From positions 1-43,198 of the forward strand of contig JAQWIR010000025.1 in the NCBI GenBank assembly GCA_029248755.1: a stretch of 43,198 nt of DNA. Direction: 5' to 3'. Below, piece by piece: positions 25,941-36,043 of the stretch. The DNA is from Porticoccaceae bacterium (lineage in GTDB: Bacteria > Pseudomonadota > Gammaproteobacteria > Pseudomonadales > Porticoccaceae). The notes under the pieces are model-generated. The model saw only the letters and a program-made list of their open reading frames with translations, searched no databases and had not been told where the DNA came from. Position numbers and translations under genes: made by a program. Numbering within the stretch: the stretch's first letter is position 1; every line of letters starts with the position of its first letter.

Positions 25941-27094
25941 TGACTAAACTACGGGCAGGGTCTTTTTTGGTATTGCCTTTTACAGGCCTATTTTGCCTTA
26001 TTCTAAGCTTTTATTCAGCGGCAGATAACCATCAAAAAGCTGAGCTAGAAGAATTGAAACGAAGTATTTTAACCCTGCAGAACCAGCTCAAAAATCAGCG
26101 CCAAGAAAAAAATCAACTCCAAAATCAGATAGAAAACGTTGAAATTGATGCCGCCAAGCTCAATCGAAGTATTGGCAACCTTACCAGCAAAATCAAAACA
26201 ACCACCAAGCAACTCAAAGTCCTGCAGGATAAAAAAATCAAACTGAGTAAGCGTATTGATGAGCAGCGCTCAGCTATTGCGGAACAAATAAGAGCCGCTC
26301 ACAAAACAGGCGCGGAAGAGCCGATCAAGTTACTGCTTAATCAACAAGATCCTCAACTACTGGCTCGCACTCTAAAATATTATGACTTTCTTCTGCGTGC
26401 GCGCAGTCAAAACATCAAACAATTTACAGATGATATCAACCAACTGGAAATTACCGCTGAAGCGATTAAAAAAACATCCATCGGCTTAGCCCAATCGAAA
26501 AAATCGCTGGAAGCGGATCGAAAAAATCTAGCCGCTAATGCACAAAAACGAAAAACTATCCTCTACAAACTAGATAAATCTCTGAAATCGGGCAATGAGC
26601 AATTAGTAAACTATCAAAAGCAACAAGAGCGCCTAGAAACTGTAGTCAATGCGGTTAAAAAAGCCGCGGCAACTATTGCCCCAGCAAAAAATTATCCCTC
26701 CTTTATATCTGGCAAGGGTAAACTTAGTTGGCCAGTAAAGGGCAAGTTAATGCATAGTTTTGGTAGCCCTCGCGGCGGCGACCTGCACTGGGATGGATGG
26801 CTTATTAGCGCTCTAAGCGGCGCTGAAGTTAAAGCGATTCACCATGGCCGTGTTGTTTTTTCCGACTATTTGAGAGGCTTTGGACTGTTAGTCATTATTG
26901 ATCATGGTGATGATTTCATGTCCCTATACGCTCACAGCCAAGAGCTAATGCGTGAGACGGGAGACTGGGTACAAAGCGGTCAAATCGTAGCGCGCGCAGG
27001 AAATAGCGGCGGCTTAACCGATCCTGCTCTATACTTTGAAATACGAGAGAAGGGAATGCCTGTGAATCCAAAAAACTGGTTAGGTAAACGCTAA
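25940..27094 (+). CDS. envC: EnvC-type murein hydrolase activator (LytM domain)
   Basis: A 384-residue exported protein. A hydrophobic signal segment (about residues 8-28, LVLPFTGLFCLILSFYSAA) is followed by a long coiled coil (about 30-250) and a C-terminal LytM/M23 domain (about 260-384). The metal ligands are degenerate: LHWDGW where the first HxxxD should be and PALYFEIR in place of the HxHFE motif. Like E. coli EnvC it is therefore predicted to activate the amidases AmiA/AmiB at the division septum rather than cut peptidoglycan itself. The ATG overlaps the gpmI stop by one base. Confidence 0.9.
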   Translation: MTKLRAGSFLVLPFTGLFCLILSFYSAADNHQKAELEELKRSILTLQNQLKNQRQEKNQLQNQIENVEIDAAKLNRSIGNLTSKIKTTTKQLKVLQDKKIKLSKRIDEQRSAIAEQIRAAHKTGAEEPIKLLLNQQDPQLLARTLKYYDFLLRARSQNIKQFTDDINQLEITAEAIKKTSIGLAQSKKSLEADRKNLAANAQKRKTILYKLDKSLKSGNEQLVNYQKQQERLETVVNAVKKAAATIAPAKNYPSFISGKGKLSWPVKGKLMHSFGSPRGGDLHWDGWLISALSGAEVKAIHHGRVVFSDYLRGFGLLVIIDHGDDFMSLYAHSQELMRETGDWVQSGQIVARAGNSGGLTDPALYFEIREKGMPVNPKNWLGKR

Positions 27095-27115
27095 ATCTCT
27101 TTTTAATGCGTATAT

Positions 27116-28273
27116 ATGAATATGATTAGGCTATGCAATATGTATAAGATTTTACTCAGCGCTGTTTTGATTTTGGTCAGTCTCCAAAGCATAGGTAGCG
27201 AAACCGAACGCCAAAAAGCCGCCAAAGAGTCTCAGCTATTTTCTCAAGTTTTAGAAAAAGTGAAGGCTAGTTATGTCGATGTTCCCTCTGACAATCAATT
27301 ACAAGAAGCCTCTATAAAAAGCCTTTTAGATAATCTCGACCCCCACTCAACCTATCTCGATAAAGATGAGTACCAACAACTCCAGGGTGAGACCTCTGGT
27401 AATGCGGGCGGTTTAGGTATTGATATTAGCATCAATAAACAACAAGCTATACAGGTGGTTACAACCCTAGATGATAGTCCAGCAAGGCTCGCAGGCATCC
27501 AGTCAGGCGATCAAATAATTGATATTAATTACCAAACTCTTGAGGGTATGGATCTAAAGAACATCACTGCCCAATTGCGCGGCAAGCAGGGGTCAGAAAT
27601 TATCATAGGTATTGCAAGAGCGGGACTGTCTCAAAGAATTGAATTCACCTTAAAACGTGAACTAGCACCAGAAAGCTCAGTGCGAAGCCAAATACTCGAG
27701 CAAGGCATTGGTTATATTCGTATAGCGGTGTTTCAAGCGGAGACTAGCGAAGAATTTAAATCAGCTATCAACCAACTTCAAGCCGACGGCCCGCTGCAAG
27801 GCTTAGTATTAGATCTTAGAAATAACCCCGGTGGATTAATGCCCATATCGGTTGAAGTGGCCGACACACTGATTGATCAAGGGCTATTACTGTACACAGA
27901 GGGGCGCTTACCCGAGGCTAATAAGCAGTATTATGCAACCTACGGCGATCTTACCCACGGTGTGCCCATTACAGTTCTAATTAACGGCGGCAGTGCCTCG
28001 GCATCCGAAATTGTTGCCGGCGCGCTTCAGGATCAAGAGCGAGCGACCATTATAGGTACCCAAAGTTTTGGTAAAGGCTCAGTGCAATCGGTTATTCCAC
28101 TGGGTGATGGACGGGCGATTAAATTAACCACCGCGCACTATTTGACGCCCAATGGTCGATTTATTCATGGGCAGGGAATTAAGCCAGATATAGTTGTTGA
28201 GCCTTCTAGCCAAGAGATTGGGGTTAAAGACAAACAGATTGCTCAGGCAGTTCTTACCCTAAAGCAATCATAG
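27116..28273 (+). CDS. ctpA: C-terminal processing peptidase (CtpA/S41 family)
   Basis: A 385-residue periplasmic serine protease. N-terminal signal peptide (MYKILLSAVLILVSLQSIGS region), then LDNLDPHSTYLDKDEYQQL, a PDZ domain (about 95-175, GGLGIDISINKQQAIQVVTTLDDSPARLAGIQSGDQIIDIN) and the S41 core GYIRIAVF...LVLDLRNNPGG. The catalytic Ser is in GGSASASEIVAGALQD and the Lys in GTQSFGKGSVQSV. CtpA cleaves envelope proteins, including murein endopeptidases in Pseudomonas. Two starts are possible (27116 and the in-frame ATG at 27140); neither has a strong ribosome site. Follows envC by 21 bases. Confidence 0.93.
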   Translation: MNMIRLCNMYKILLSAVLILVSLQSIGSETERQKAAKESQLFSQVLEKVKASYVDVPSDNQLQEASIKSLLDNLDPHSTYLDKDEYQQLQGETSGNAGGLGIDISINKQQAIQVVTTLDDSPARLAGIQSGDQIIDINYQTLEGMDLKNITAQLRGKQGSEIIIGIARAGLSQRIEFTLKRELAPESSVRSQILEQGIGYIRIAVFQAETSEEFKSAINQLQADGPLQGLVLDLRNNPGGLMPISVEVADTLIDQGLLLYTEGRLPEANKQYYATYGDLTHGVPITVLINGGSASASEIVAGALQDQERATIIGTQSFGKGSVQSVIPLGDGRAIKLTTAHYLTPNGRFIHGQGIKPDIVVEPSSQEIGVKDKQIAQAVLTLKQS

Positions 28274-28284
28274 TTTTAATTGGA

Positions 28285-30531
28285 CTACTCCGCCTCTAAC
28301 CGATCAACCTTTTGGAACCCGCGCGGCAATTTATGCCCTCGACGGCCACGCTCACCGCGGTAGTGCTCTAAATCTTTTGGCTTCATAACTAGGTAGCGCT
28401 TGCCCGAGTGAACTACTAAAGAGCCCCCTTCTGGGATCACCGCAAAGTCGACTACAAATTCTTCCCGCGCCTGAAGTCTGGAGCTTGGAATGTTGATAAT
28501 CTTATTGCCCTTACCTCTAGACAGCTCTGGCAAATCACTTAATGGGAAGGCAAGTAACCTGCCTTCATTACTCACTGCGGCAATCAGCAGGTTTTCATCG
28601 GATACTAATTTGGGGCTTAGTATTTTTCCGCCTTTAGGGATCGATACTACGGCTTTACCGGCTTTATTTTTGGTAAATAGATCGCCTATTTTAGCGACAA
28701 ATCCGTAACCGGCATCGGTACCTAAAAGAATTTTTTGCGAATCGTCGCCCATGACTAAGTGGGTAAACAATGAACCAGATGGCGGATTTAGTCTGCCCGT
28801 TGCCGGCTCACCCTGACCTCGTGCCGAGGGTAATGTATGGGCCGATAGGCAATAGAATCTACCTGTAGTATCTTGAAGGAACACATTTTGATTGCTACGG
28901 CCTAAAGCTGAGGATAGGAATTTATCCCCGGCTTTATAGTTCAGACTGCTAGGGTCAATATCATGACCCTTAGCCGCTCTAAGCCAACCTTTATCCGAAA
29001 GCACAACCGTCACCGGCTCTGCTGTTACTAAGTCTTTTTCACTAAAGGCTTGAGCCTCTGTGCGCTCTTTTAGCGTTGAACGTCGCTCATCGCCATATTC
29101 TTCGGCACTGGCTTTAAGCTCTTTTTTGACCAGTGTTTTGAGTCGAGCATCGGAGCCTAACAATAATTCTAACTCAGCTTTTTCTTTGGCCAACTCTTCC
29201 TGCTCGGCACGAATTCTAACTTCTTCTAATCGCGCCAACTGGCGTAATTTAGTGTCTAGAATATAGTCGGCTTGTAGATCAGACAGGCCATATTTTTGCA
29301 TCAGTGCAGGCTTTGGCTGATCTTCAGTACGAATAATATGAATTACTTCATCAATATTTAAAAAGGCGATTAATAAACCATCTAATAGGTGTAAACGTTT
29401 TTCGACTTTTTGCAGACGATAATCCAAGCGGCGGCGAGTGACATCAATTCTAAAACTCAACCATTCTTTTAGAATACGCTTTAAGTTCATAACCGCTGGC
29501 TTGCCATCGACCCCAATAATATTGAGGTTGATTCTGTAGCTTCGCTCTAGATCAGTGGACGCAAACAGGTGGTCCATCAATGTCTCTATATCCACACGAT
29601 TGGATTTTGGCGTAATCACCAAGCGTGTTGGGTTCTCATGATCTGACTCATCGCGAAGATCAGCTACCATAGGCAATTTTTTATTGCGCATCTGGGCAGC
29701 GATTTGCTCTAGCACCTTGGAGCCAGAAGATTGAAATGGCAAGGCAGTAACAATAATATCACCGTCTTCTTTACCCCATACTGCGCGCATTTTGACAGAA
29801 CCGCGACCGGTCTCATAGGCCGCTTGAATATCGGCTTTTGGGGTTATTATTTCAGCATCAGTGGGGAAATCCGGCGCTTTGATAAAATCCATAAGCTCGG
29901 GGATATCAGCCTTTGGATTATCCAGTAAATGTAAGGCTGCACTAACGACCTCGTTAAGGTTATGCGGCGGAATATCGGTGGCCATACCCACAGCAATACC
30001 GGTAGTGCCATTAAGTAAAATACTCGGCACGCGCGCTGGCAATATCTCTGGTTCTTCTAAGGATGCATCAAAATTAGGGCGCCAGTTACTGGTCCCCTGA
30101 CCCAATTCAGCGAGCAACAATTCGGCATATTTTGAGAGTTTAGATTCGGTATAACGCATGGCTGCGAAAGACTTAGGATCATCCTGAGAACCCCAGTTAC
30201 CCTGCCCATCAACTAGCGGGTAGCGGTAGGAAAAAGGTTGTGCCATTAAAACCATAGCTTCATAGGCGGCACTATCACCATGAGGATGAAACTTACCAAT
30301 CACATCGCCCACAGTTCTGGCTGATTTTTTATATTTTGCGGTGGCTTTAAGTCCAAGTTCACTCATGGCATAAACAATGCGCCGCTGAACGGGCTTAAGA
30401 CCGTCACCAATATGGGGTAGGGCGCGATCGAGGATTACATACATTGAATAATCAAGGTATGCCTGCTCGGTATAGCTACTCAGTGATCGGCTTTCAAGAC
30501 CCTGATCATTAAAAGTTACTGTGTCGTTCAT
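28285..30531 (-). CDS. parC: DNA topoisomerase IV subunit A (ParC)
   Basis: A 748-residue subunit that cleaves and religates DNA when separating replicated chromosomes. The active tyrosine is in [11 protein letters not shown]. The quinolone-determining region reads [15 protein letters not shown] with the Ser and Glu of the sensitive E. coli form, so no target resistance is evident. [16 protein letters not shown] and the [29 protein letters not shown] beta-pinwheel repeats identify ParC over GyrA, as does its location near parE. It lies 24 bases after parE on the same strand. Confidence 0.96.
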   Translation of the reverse strand: MNDTVTFNDQGLESRSLSSYTEQAYLDYSMYVILDRALPHIGDGLKPVQRRIVYAMSELGLKATAKYKKSARTVGDVIGKFHPHGDSAAYEAMVLMAQPFSYRYPLVDGQGNWGSQDDPKSFAAMRYTESKLSKYAELLLAELGQGTSNWRPNFDASLEEPEILPARVPSILLNGTTGIAVGMATDIPPHNLNEVVSAALHLLDNPKADIPELMDFIKAPDFPTDAEIITPKADIQAAYETGRGSVKMRAVWGKEDGDIIVTALPFQSSGSKVLEQIAAQMRNKKLPMVADLRDESDHENPTRLVITPKSNRVDIETLMDHLFASTDLERSYRINLNIIGVDGKPAVMNLKRILKEWLSFRIDVTRRRLDYRLQKVEKRLHLLDGLLIAFLNIDEVIHIIRTEDQPKPALMQKYGLSDLQADYILDTKLRQLARLEEVRIRAEQEELAKEKAELELLLGSDARLKTLVKKELKASAEEYGDERRSTLKERTEAQAFSEKDLVTAEPVTVVLSDKGWLRAAKGHDIDPSSLNYKAGDKFLSSALGRSNQNVFLQDTTGRFYCLSAHTLPSARGQGEPATGRLNPPSGSLFTHLVMGDDSQKILLGTDAGYGFVAKIGDLFTKNKAGKAVVSIPKGGKILSPKLVSDENLLIAAVSNEGRLLAFPLSDLPELSRGKGNKIINIPSSRLQAREEFVVDFAVIPEGGSLVVHSGKRYLVMKPKDLEHYRGERGRRGHKLPRGFQKVDRLEAE

Positions 30532-30555
30532 TGCCCTTCCTTTGTTTTATTCTGT

Positions 30556-32448
30556 TTACAGATTACCAGTATCGGCTAAATTACCCTTGGTTTCTAACCA
30601 TTGGCGCCTATCTGGCGAACGCTTCTTTGCCAACAGCATATCTAATACTGAGTTGGTATCATCGCCTGGCTCTAAGGTCAGTTGAACTAGGCGTCTGGTA
30701 TCTGGGTCCATGGTGGTCTCACGCAGTTGAGGTGGGTTCATTTCACCTAGCCCTTTAAAGCGCTGAACATTAACCTTGCCGCGCTTGCCCTCAGCCTCTA
30801 TTCGATCGAGAATTCCCTGCCTCTCGGCATCATCGAGGGCATAATAAACATCTTTACCCACGTCAATTCTAAATAACGGCGGCATAGCAACATACACATG
30901 ACCGCTAGCAACCAATGGTCTGAAGTGTCTTACAAATAATGCACATAGCAATGTTGCAATATGCAGTCCATCCGAATCCGCATCAGCGAGAATACATACT
31001 TTGTGATAACGCAGATCGTCCACTGACTCCAGTCCAGGATCTACCCCTAAGGCAACCGATATATCATGTACTTCTTGAGACCCAAGAATCTCCTGAGATT
31101 CAACTTCCCAAGTATTAAGGATCTTGCCACGCAGGGGCATAATCGCCTGATTTTCTCGATTGCGTGCCTGCTTAGCAGAACCGCCCGCTGAATCACCCTC
31201 TACCAAAAATATTTCGCACTGCTCAGGCTCATCGCTGGAGCAATCAGCCAATTTACCCGGTAGTGCCGGCCCCTGGGTAATCTTTTTACGCACCACTTTT
31301 TTACTGGCGCGCATGCGCCGTTGAGCATGTAAAATACACAGCTCAGCAAGCTTTTCAGATTCTTCAGTATGCTGGTTCAACCATAGACTAAAGGCGTCTT
31401 TCACCACCCCAGCAATAAATCCTGCTACCTCTCTTGAGGATAAACGATCTTTAGTTTGTCCGGAAAATTGCGGATCAGCCATTTTTGAGGACAAGACAAA
31501 ACTACAGCGATCCCAAATATCATCTGGAGTAAGCTTTACGCCTCTAGGCAACAGATTGCGGAATTCACAAAATTCGCGCATGGCCTCTAGGAGTCCCGTT
31601 CGCAAACCGTTGACATGGGTTCCGCCCTGAGGCGTTGGAATTAAATTAACGTAGCTTTCCTGAACTAGCTCACCTCCCTCAGGCAACCACTGCACTGCCC
31701 AATCAACAGCTTCATTTTCTGCAGCAAAGGCGCCAATAAATGGCTCTACTGGCAAAACTTCCCAGCCATGCAAGGCATCTGCAATATAATCTTTTAGCCC
31801 ATCTTCATAGTACCATTCCAAACTTTCACTGGTGTTTTCATCGTAAAAGCTCATGGTCAAGCCGCTGCAAAGCACTGCTTTGGCTCTTAGCACATGGCGC
31901 AATCTGGAAACGCTGAACTTGACTGAATCAAAGTACTCAGGATTGGGCCAGAAGCGCAAAATAGTGCCCGTATTGCGCTGACCGCAGGTATCTATTACTT
32001 TTAAATCAGAGGTTTTATCACCGTTGGAAAACAGTATTTGATGAATCTTGCCATCTCTTTTTACAGTGACATCTAAACGATCTGACAGGGCATTAACAAC
32101 AGATACGCCCACACCATGCAGGCCACCAGAAAATTGATAATTATCATTTGAAAATTTTCCCCCAGCATGCAGAGTCGACAAAATAACCTCAACTCCCGGC
32201 AACCCCTGCTCGGGATGGAGGTCCACCGGCATGCCGCGGCCGTCGTCGCAAACCGATAGGGATCCGTCTTTATGAAGAGTGACATCTACTCGGCGAGCAT
32301 GACCAGCCAAAGCTTCATCTACACTATTATCGATAACCTCTTGCGCCAAATGGTTGGGGCGAGTGGTATCTGTATACATACCGGGACGCTTTTTGACGGG
32401 GTCTAACCCTGTTAGGACTTCAATATCTTCTGCGTTGTAGTTGCTCAT
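30556..32448 (-). CDS. parE: DNA topoisomerase IV subunit B (ParE)
   Basis: A 630-residue ATPase subunit of topoisomerase IV. GHKL domain: LTGLDPVKKRPGMYTDTTRPNHLAQEVIDNSVDEALAG, DDGRGMPVDLHPEQGLPGVEV and the ATP lid GGLHGVGVSVVNALS. TOPRIM: CEIFLVEGDSAGGSAKQARNRENQAIMPLRGKILN and LADADSDGLHI. The C-terminus has MNPPQLRETTMDPDTRRL. The length (about 630) and lack of the GyrB insert mark ParE. It lies downstream of yqiA and cpdA on the same strand, as in E. coli. Confidence 0.96.
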   Translation of the reverse strand: MSNYNAEDIEVLTGLDPVKKRPGMYTDTTRPNHLAQEVIDNSVDEALAGHARRVDVTLHKDGSLSVCDDGRGMPVDLHPEQGLPGVEVILSTLHAGGKFSNDNYQFSGGLHGVGVSVVNALSDRLDVTVKRDGKIHQILFSNGDKTSDLKVIDTCGQRNTGTILRFWPNPEYFDSVKFSVSRLRHVLRAKAVLCSGLTMSFYDENTSESLEWYYEDGLKDYIADALHGWEVLPVEPFIGAFAAENEAVDWAVQWLPEGGELVQESYVNLIPTPQGGTHVNGLRTGLLEAMREFCEFRNLLPRGVKLTPDDIWDRCSFVLSSKMADPQFSGQTKDRLSSREVAGFIAGVVKDAFSLWLNQHTEESEKLAELCILHAQRRMRASKKVVRKKITQGPALPGKLADCSSDEPEQCEIFLVEGDSAGGSAKQARNRENQAIMPLRGKILNTWEVESQEILGSQEVHDISVALGVDPGLESVDDLRYHKVCILADADSDGLHIATLLCALFVRHFRPLVASGHVYVAMPPLFRIDVGKDVYYALDDAERQGILDRIEAEGKRGKVNVQRFKGLGEMNPPQLRETTMDPDTRRLVQLTLEPGDDTNSVLDMLLAKKRSPDRRQWLETKGNLADTGNL

Positions 32449-32469
32449 TATTTAAGAGTACTTTTTCTG

Positions 32470-33057
32470 TTATTGGTTTTTATACACGTGGGTTAAGAAT
32501 TCTATGTTAGCGGGCAAATGTTGCTGATAATCAACAAAACTATGATCACCCCCAGCTTCGGTCACAATACAGCAACCGCTGTAATACTGTTGCGCCTGAC
32601 GATAATCTAATACTTCATCCCCAGTTTGCAACAGTAGTTTATAATTTTGCTTACGCTCAATTTTTTTTGGATTCAATTTCACATATTCTTCAATATGCTC
32701 AGGCTTAAAAACCCAATGCTCACCGGTTACAAAATTTCTATTTTCTCCCAACCATGAGTGTAACCCAGAACCGGGATTGACGGCAGGATTTATCAGCACA
32801 GCAGGCAAGTTATATTGCTCGGCAAGACAGGTGGCAAAGAATCCACCCATCGAGCTGCCGACTAAATAGACCGGCTGAGGTGAATGGGCGTCTATAATCG
32901 ATCTAAGTCTTGCCATTACCTGTGATGCATAAGGCGATAATTGCGGGCAACAGAACTTTATTTGTGGGGTATTTAACTGCATCCACTGCTCGGTCTCAAC
33001 CGCTTTTTTTGACTGCGGTGAACTATTAAATCCGTGCAAATAAAGTAGCATCGACAT
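32470..33057 (-). CDS. yqiA: YqiA-type alpha/beta-hydrolase esterase
   Basis: A 195-residue cytoplasmic esterase. LLYLHGFNSSPQSKKA starts the fold, the nucleophile elbow is VGSSMGGFFATCLAEQY, and the remaining triad is Asp in TGDEVLDYRQA and His in GGDHSF. E. coli YqiA hydrolyses palmitoyl-CoA and p-nitrophenyl esters in vitro. Its place next to parE and cpdA is conserved. Confidence 0.93.
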   Translation of the reverse strand: MSMLLYLHGFNSSPQSKKAVETEQWMQLNTPQIKFCCPQLSPYASQVMARLRSIIDAHSPQPVYLVGSSMGGFFATCLAEQYNLPAVLINPAVNPGSGLHSWLGENRNFVTGEHWVFKPEHIEEYVKLNPKKIERKQNYKLLLQTGDEVLDYRQAQQYYSGCCIVTEAGGDHSFVDYQQHLPANIEFLTHVYKNQ

Positions 33058-33128
33058 AGTATCAGCTCACCTAAAAACCAAAGGACATTATATGTAAATA
33101 AACCCTACTATCAGCGGTTGATTTTAGC

Positions 33129-33920
33129 TTATTTGTTAGCTGAAAATGCATGTAAATATTTTACCCCAGTGTCTATTTTTCCATCGGAATATAAATCTAT
33201 CCATCGGTAAGCTGGCGGCAGATCATCAAGCGCGAAATCAACAGAATTTGGCTTAAATTGAAAACATGTAGAAGGCGTTGCATAAACAGGTATGCCATCC
33301 CAATCTGCCTCATGTGACTGATGAATATGGCCATTAATCACTGCCCTGACTTTACCATGCGATGCTAATAACTGGTGAAGTTGACGATGATTGGCTATGC
33401 GGTGCTGATCAACCCAATCACTACCTACTTCCACCGGACTGTGATGCATAGCCACTAAAATATTTTTATGTGGGAAATTGGATAGATGCTTTTCTAGCTG
33501 CTGCATCTCGCTATTGGACATTGCTCCACCGGGTTGATCAGCTATAGAGCTATTTAACATCAGTATTGCCCAGTGTTCAGTTTCATACAGGGGTATATAG
33601 GGGAAGTTTTTTAAAGTTTGCTGCATTAGATCCATACGATCATGATTGCCTGGCAGCCAAAGCATCTGCTTGCCTTTGGATGATAGCAATTGGTCAACTA
33701 GCTGATAGGCCTCAGGCTGACCATCACTGGCAATATCACCCGTAAGTAGTAATCTATAGTCACTGCGACCATCGGCACTTATAGTATCTAGAACAGTCTG
33801 GAGACTTTTAAATGTTTCTAGGCTTCTGCATTTGAAATCTGGTGTGGGCCCAAGATGTAAATCAGTCATCTGAGTTAGCTTTAAGACCGCCACTGAATTA
33901 ACTACTTTGGACTTGTGCAA
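33129..33920 (-). CDS. cpdA: CpdA-type 3',5'-cyclic-AMP phosphodiesterase
   Basis: A 263-residue class III metallophosphoesterase that lowers cAMP. Metal-binding motifs in order: QMTDLHLG, LLTGDIASDGQ, WLPGNHDR, VAMHHSP and INGHIHQS, then the YATPSTCFQFKP segment typical of CpdA. Its start overlaps the end of yqiB by 23 bases in another frame, which indicates translational coupling. Confidence 0.94.
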   Translation of the reverse strand: MHKSKVVNSVAVLKLTQMTDLHLGPTPDFKCRSLETFKSLQTVLDTISADGRSDYRLLLTGDIASDGQPEAYQLVDQLLSSKGKQMLWLPGNHDRMDLMQQTLKNFPYIPLYETEHWAILMLNSSIADQPGGAMSNSEMQQLEKHLSNFPHKNILVAMHHSPVEVGSDWVDQHRIANHRQLHQLLASHGKVRAVINGHIHQSHEADWDGIPVYATPSTCFQFKPNSVDFALDDLPPAYRWIDLYSDGKIDTGVKYLHAFSANK

Positions 33921-34323
33921 TACGTCTATGGCGTAAGGCCTGATATAACAGCTCGCCTAAAAAGATATTCCACTGCCACTTTTCGTCTCTTGATTGAGGC
34001 CCTTTTCTCTCCACAAGCGCCCAAGGAATAGTCCTATCTGAACACCACTCAATAACCTCTGCCATTTTGGCATCGCGATAAATTCTGGCCTTTAATTCAA
34101 TGCACGGCAGCCATTTGAGCTTATTAGATTCAATCCTAATAAAAAGCGTAGTAGTAAATTTAGCTAACTGAATTACCTTGAAATCGATTATTGAATGATG
34201 CGCATTTTTAATACGAAAACTGCTACCCAGACAGGGATTTTCATCTGTCAGTCGCGAAAGTCTACTATAGTTTAGCTCGCACTCTCGGTGAAGGCAGGCT
34301 AGACTAAAATTTTGTCTTTGCAT
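33898..34323 (-). CDS. yqiB: DUF1249 family protein (YqiB)
   Basis: A 141-residue soluble protein of unknown function matching the YqiB/DUF1249 family. An N-terminal helix (ECELNYSRLSRLTDE) is followed by strands (DFKVIQLAKFTTTLFIRIES, PCIELKARIYRDAKMAEVIEWC) and WNIFLGELLYQALRHRRI. It leads the yqiB-cpdA-yqiA-parE-parC group. In E. coli nudF lies between yqiB and tolC; here no nudF reading frame is present. Confidence 0.88.
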   Translation of the reverse strand: MQRQNFSLACLHRECELNYSRLSRLTDENPCLGSSFRIKNAHHSIIDFKVIQLAKFTTTLFIRIESNKLKWLPCIELKARIYRDAKMAEVIEWCSDRTIPWALVERKGPQSRDEKWQWNIFLGELLYQALRHRRIAQVQSS

Positions 34324-34621
34324 AGGTTATCAAAACATTAAAAGTAAGTTAAAAATATACCTGATTTCGGGACATTATTCCATTGCCACTAATCAAGCTA
34401 ACCAAGATCAGTAATCAATGAATACTTACGAGCTGATAGCGCAATATTGATCATAATATTCTCGTTTAACGTAATATAATTGATTATTCCGTGCAACGCT
34501 TATGATCTTAAGAGCCAAGTGTTTGTTTAACGACTACGTTAAAGATTATGATAGAACAATAGGGATAATGATATCCCACAGGAAACGGCAGACAACGCCA
34601 CTAATACAGCATGGAGGAAAT
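34324..34621. other. Divergent intergenic region between yqiB and tolC
   Basis: A 298-base AT-rich gap with no convincing gene. A TATAAT (34475-34480) could serve tolC, predicting a leader of about 135 bases, but no good -35 is aligned with it. TTTAACG half-sites occur at 34465-34471 and as an inverted pair at 34526-34543. A frame that opens at 34502 runs into tolC but lacks a signal peptide start, so I regard it as leader. Confidence 0.6.
34526..34543. repeat. Inverted repeat in the tolC leader
   Basis: TTTAACG-ACTA-CGTTAAA is a perfect 7-bp inverted repeat with a 4-base spacer. A third TTTAACG lies 61 bases upstream (34465-34471), next to the candidate -10. It may be an operator for a repressor of the efflux channel, or an RNA hairpin in the leader. 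Confidence 0.5.
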
Positions 34622-35944
34622 ATGCTATCAATCAATAAAATTATTTCGTTAATCATCTTGATAGCGTTTGCAAGCCTATCGGCTAGAGCAGAAACCCTAG
34701 CTGATATTTATCAGTCTGCTGTAAAAAATGACCCTATTGCCGGTGCAGCTAAGGCCAACTATATGGCTAATAAAGAAACATTAAACCAGGGCAGAGCCGT
34801 ATTAATGCCTCAGTTGACTGCATCTTCAACCAAATTAGAGCCCTCATCCACTGAAAATGGTAATCCCGAGAAAACCACCTACAGGGCAAGTCTTAGCCAA
34901 TCACTGTTTAATGTTCCAGCTTGGTTTCAGTTCCAGAGCGCCAAGAAAATGGATCAAGTGGCTGAAGCTAAATTCGCCGCTCAGCAACAGTCTCTCATTA
35001 TTAGAGTGAGTGATTCCTATTTCAATGTGCTTCGCGCCTATGACAATAAACAAACACGCAATGCTGAAGAGCTAGCCATTAAACGTCAATTAGAACAGGT
35101 AACCGAACGATTTGAAGTGGGCTTACTCCCCATTACTGATGTGCATGAAATTCAAGCTATTTATGATGACGCCACCGTTAATAGTCTTGAAGCAAACGGT
35201 GCGCTAGATATAGCCTTTGAATTGTTACAGGTTCTAAGCGGTACAAGTCACAACGCATTGGCCGGAATTAAAGATAACTTTATTACTGTTAACCCAGATC
35301 CTGCGTCCGCCGAATCTTGGGTAGAGTTCGCCCTAGCTAATAATTTTGATCTGCAAGCCAGTCAACTGACCTATGAGGCATCTGAGCAAACCGCCAAGGC
35401 GGCTAAAGCGCAACACCTACCAAAAATTACTGTTTCTGCGGACTATACAAAGCGTGATATTGAAGCAATGGCCTCCGCTGAGGCCGAGGCCACAGAACAA
35501 ACTGCCATTAATTTAAACTTAACAATGCCTATTTTTTCTGGTGGCCTAACTAGCTCTCAAGCTCGACAGTCGTCTTATCAAGCCAAAGCCGCAGAGCAAA
35601 ATTACATTGCGACTAAAAGAAATACTAAGCAATCCGCTCGATCTAACTATCAGCTTGCCATCACCAATGCGGCAAGAGTGAAGGCCCGTAATCAGGCTAT
35701 AACTTCGGCACAAAGCGCATTAGAAGCAACTCAAGCTGGATATGAGGTTGGAACTCGTAATATCGTGGATGTACTAATAGCACAGCGAACGCTATTTCAA
35801 GCGAAGCGTAATTTTTCTAATGCACGATATGACTATATTCTTTCAATGATGCGACTTAAAGAGGTTGCTGGGCAATTATCGCCGGAAGATATTTTTGAGC
35901 TTAGTATTTGGCTCAATAGTGAAATTTTTATTAACAAATCTTAA
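34622..35944 (+). CDS. tolC: TolC-family outer-membrane channel
   Basis: A 440-residue outer-membrane efflux protein and type I secretion partner. Signal peptide MLSINKIISLIILIAFASLSARA with cleavage before ETLADIYQSAVKNDP, the classic TolC mature start. Repeated helical-hairpin motifs include YRASLSQSLFNVPAWFQFQSAKK, RFEVGLLPITDVHEIQAIYDDA and the second-half counterpart GYEVGTRNIVDVLIAQRTLFQAKRNFSNARYDYILSMMRLKEVAGQLS. The start at 34622 has a strong GGAGGAA site six bases upstream; an upstream in-frame ATG at 34502 would bury the signal peptide. Divergent from the yqiB group, as in enterics. Confidence 0.95.
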   Translation: MLSINKIISLIILIAFASLSARAETLADIYQSAVKNDPIAGAAKANYMANKETLNQGRAVLMPQLTASSTKLEPSSTENGNPEKTTYRASLSQSLFNVPAWFQFQSAKKMDQVAEAKFAAQQQSLIIRVSDSYFNVLRAYDNKQTRNAEELAIKRQLEQVTERFEVGLLPITDVHEIQAIYDDATVNSLEANGALDIAFELLQVLSGTSHNALAGIKDNFITVNPDPASAESWVEFALANNFDLQASQLTYEASEQTAKAAKAQHLPKITVSADYTKRDIEAMASAEAEATEQTAINLNLTMPIFSGGLTSSQARQSSYQAKAAEQNYIATKRNTKQSARSNYQLAITNAARVKARNQAITSAQSALEATQAGYEVGTRNIVDVLIAQRTLFQAKRNFSNARYDYILSMMRLKEVAGQLSPEDIFELSIWLNSEIFINKS

Positions 35945-36043
35945 AGCCAGTTTTTATCTCAATTAATCACAAATGAAGGTGGCAATGACATATTGATTAT
36001 CCCCGACCCTTTATCAACCGCTGCTTCTACAAAAAGCATATAG

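Noticed and set aside
28274-28284. Terminator between ctpA and parC
   Set aside because: The convergent gap is only 11 bases with no hairpin and T tract.
34441-34460. Near-palindrome around ATTGATCATAAT upstream of tolC
   Set aside because: The arms are imperfect and purely AT-rich apart from GATC; expected by chance in this composition.
34502-34621. N-terminal extension of tolC
   Set aside because: It would place forty non-secretory residues before a standard signal peptide; GGAGGAA marks the later start.
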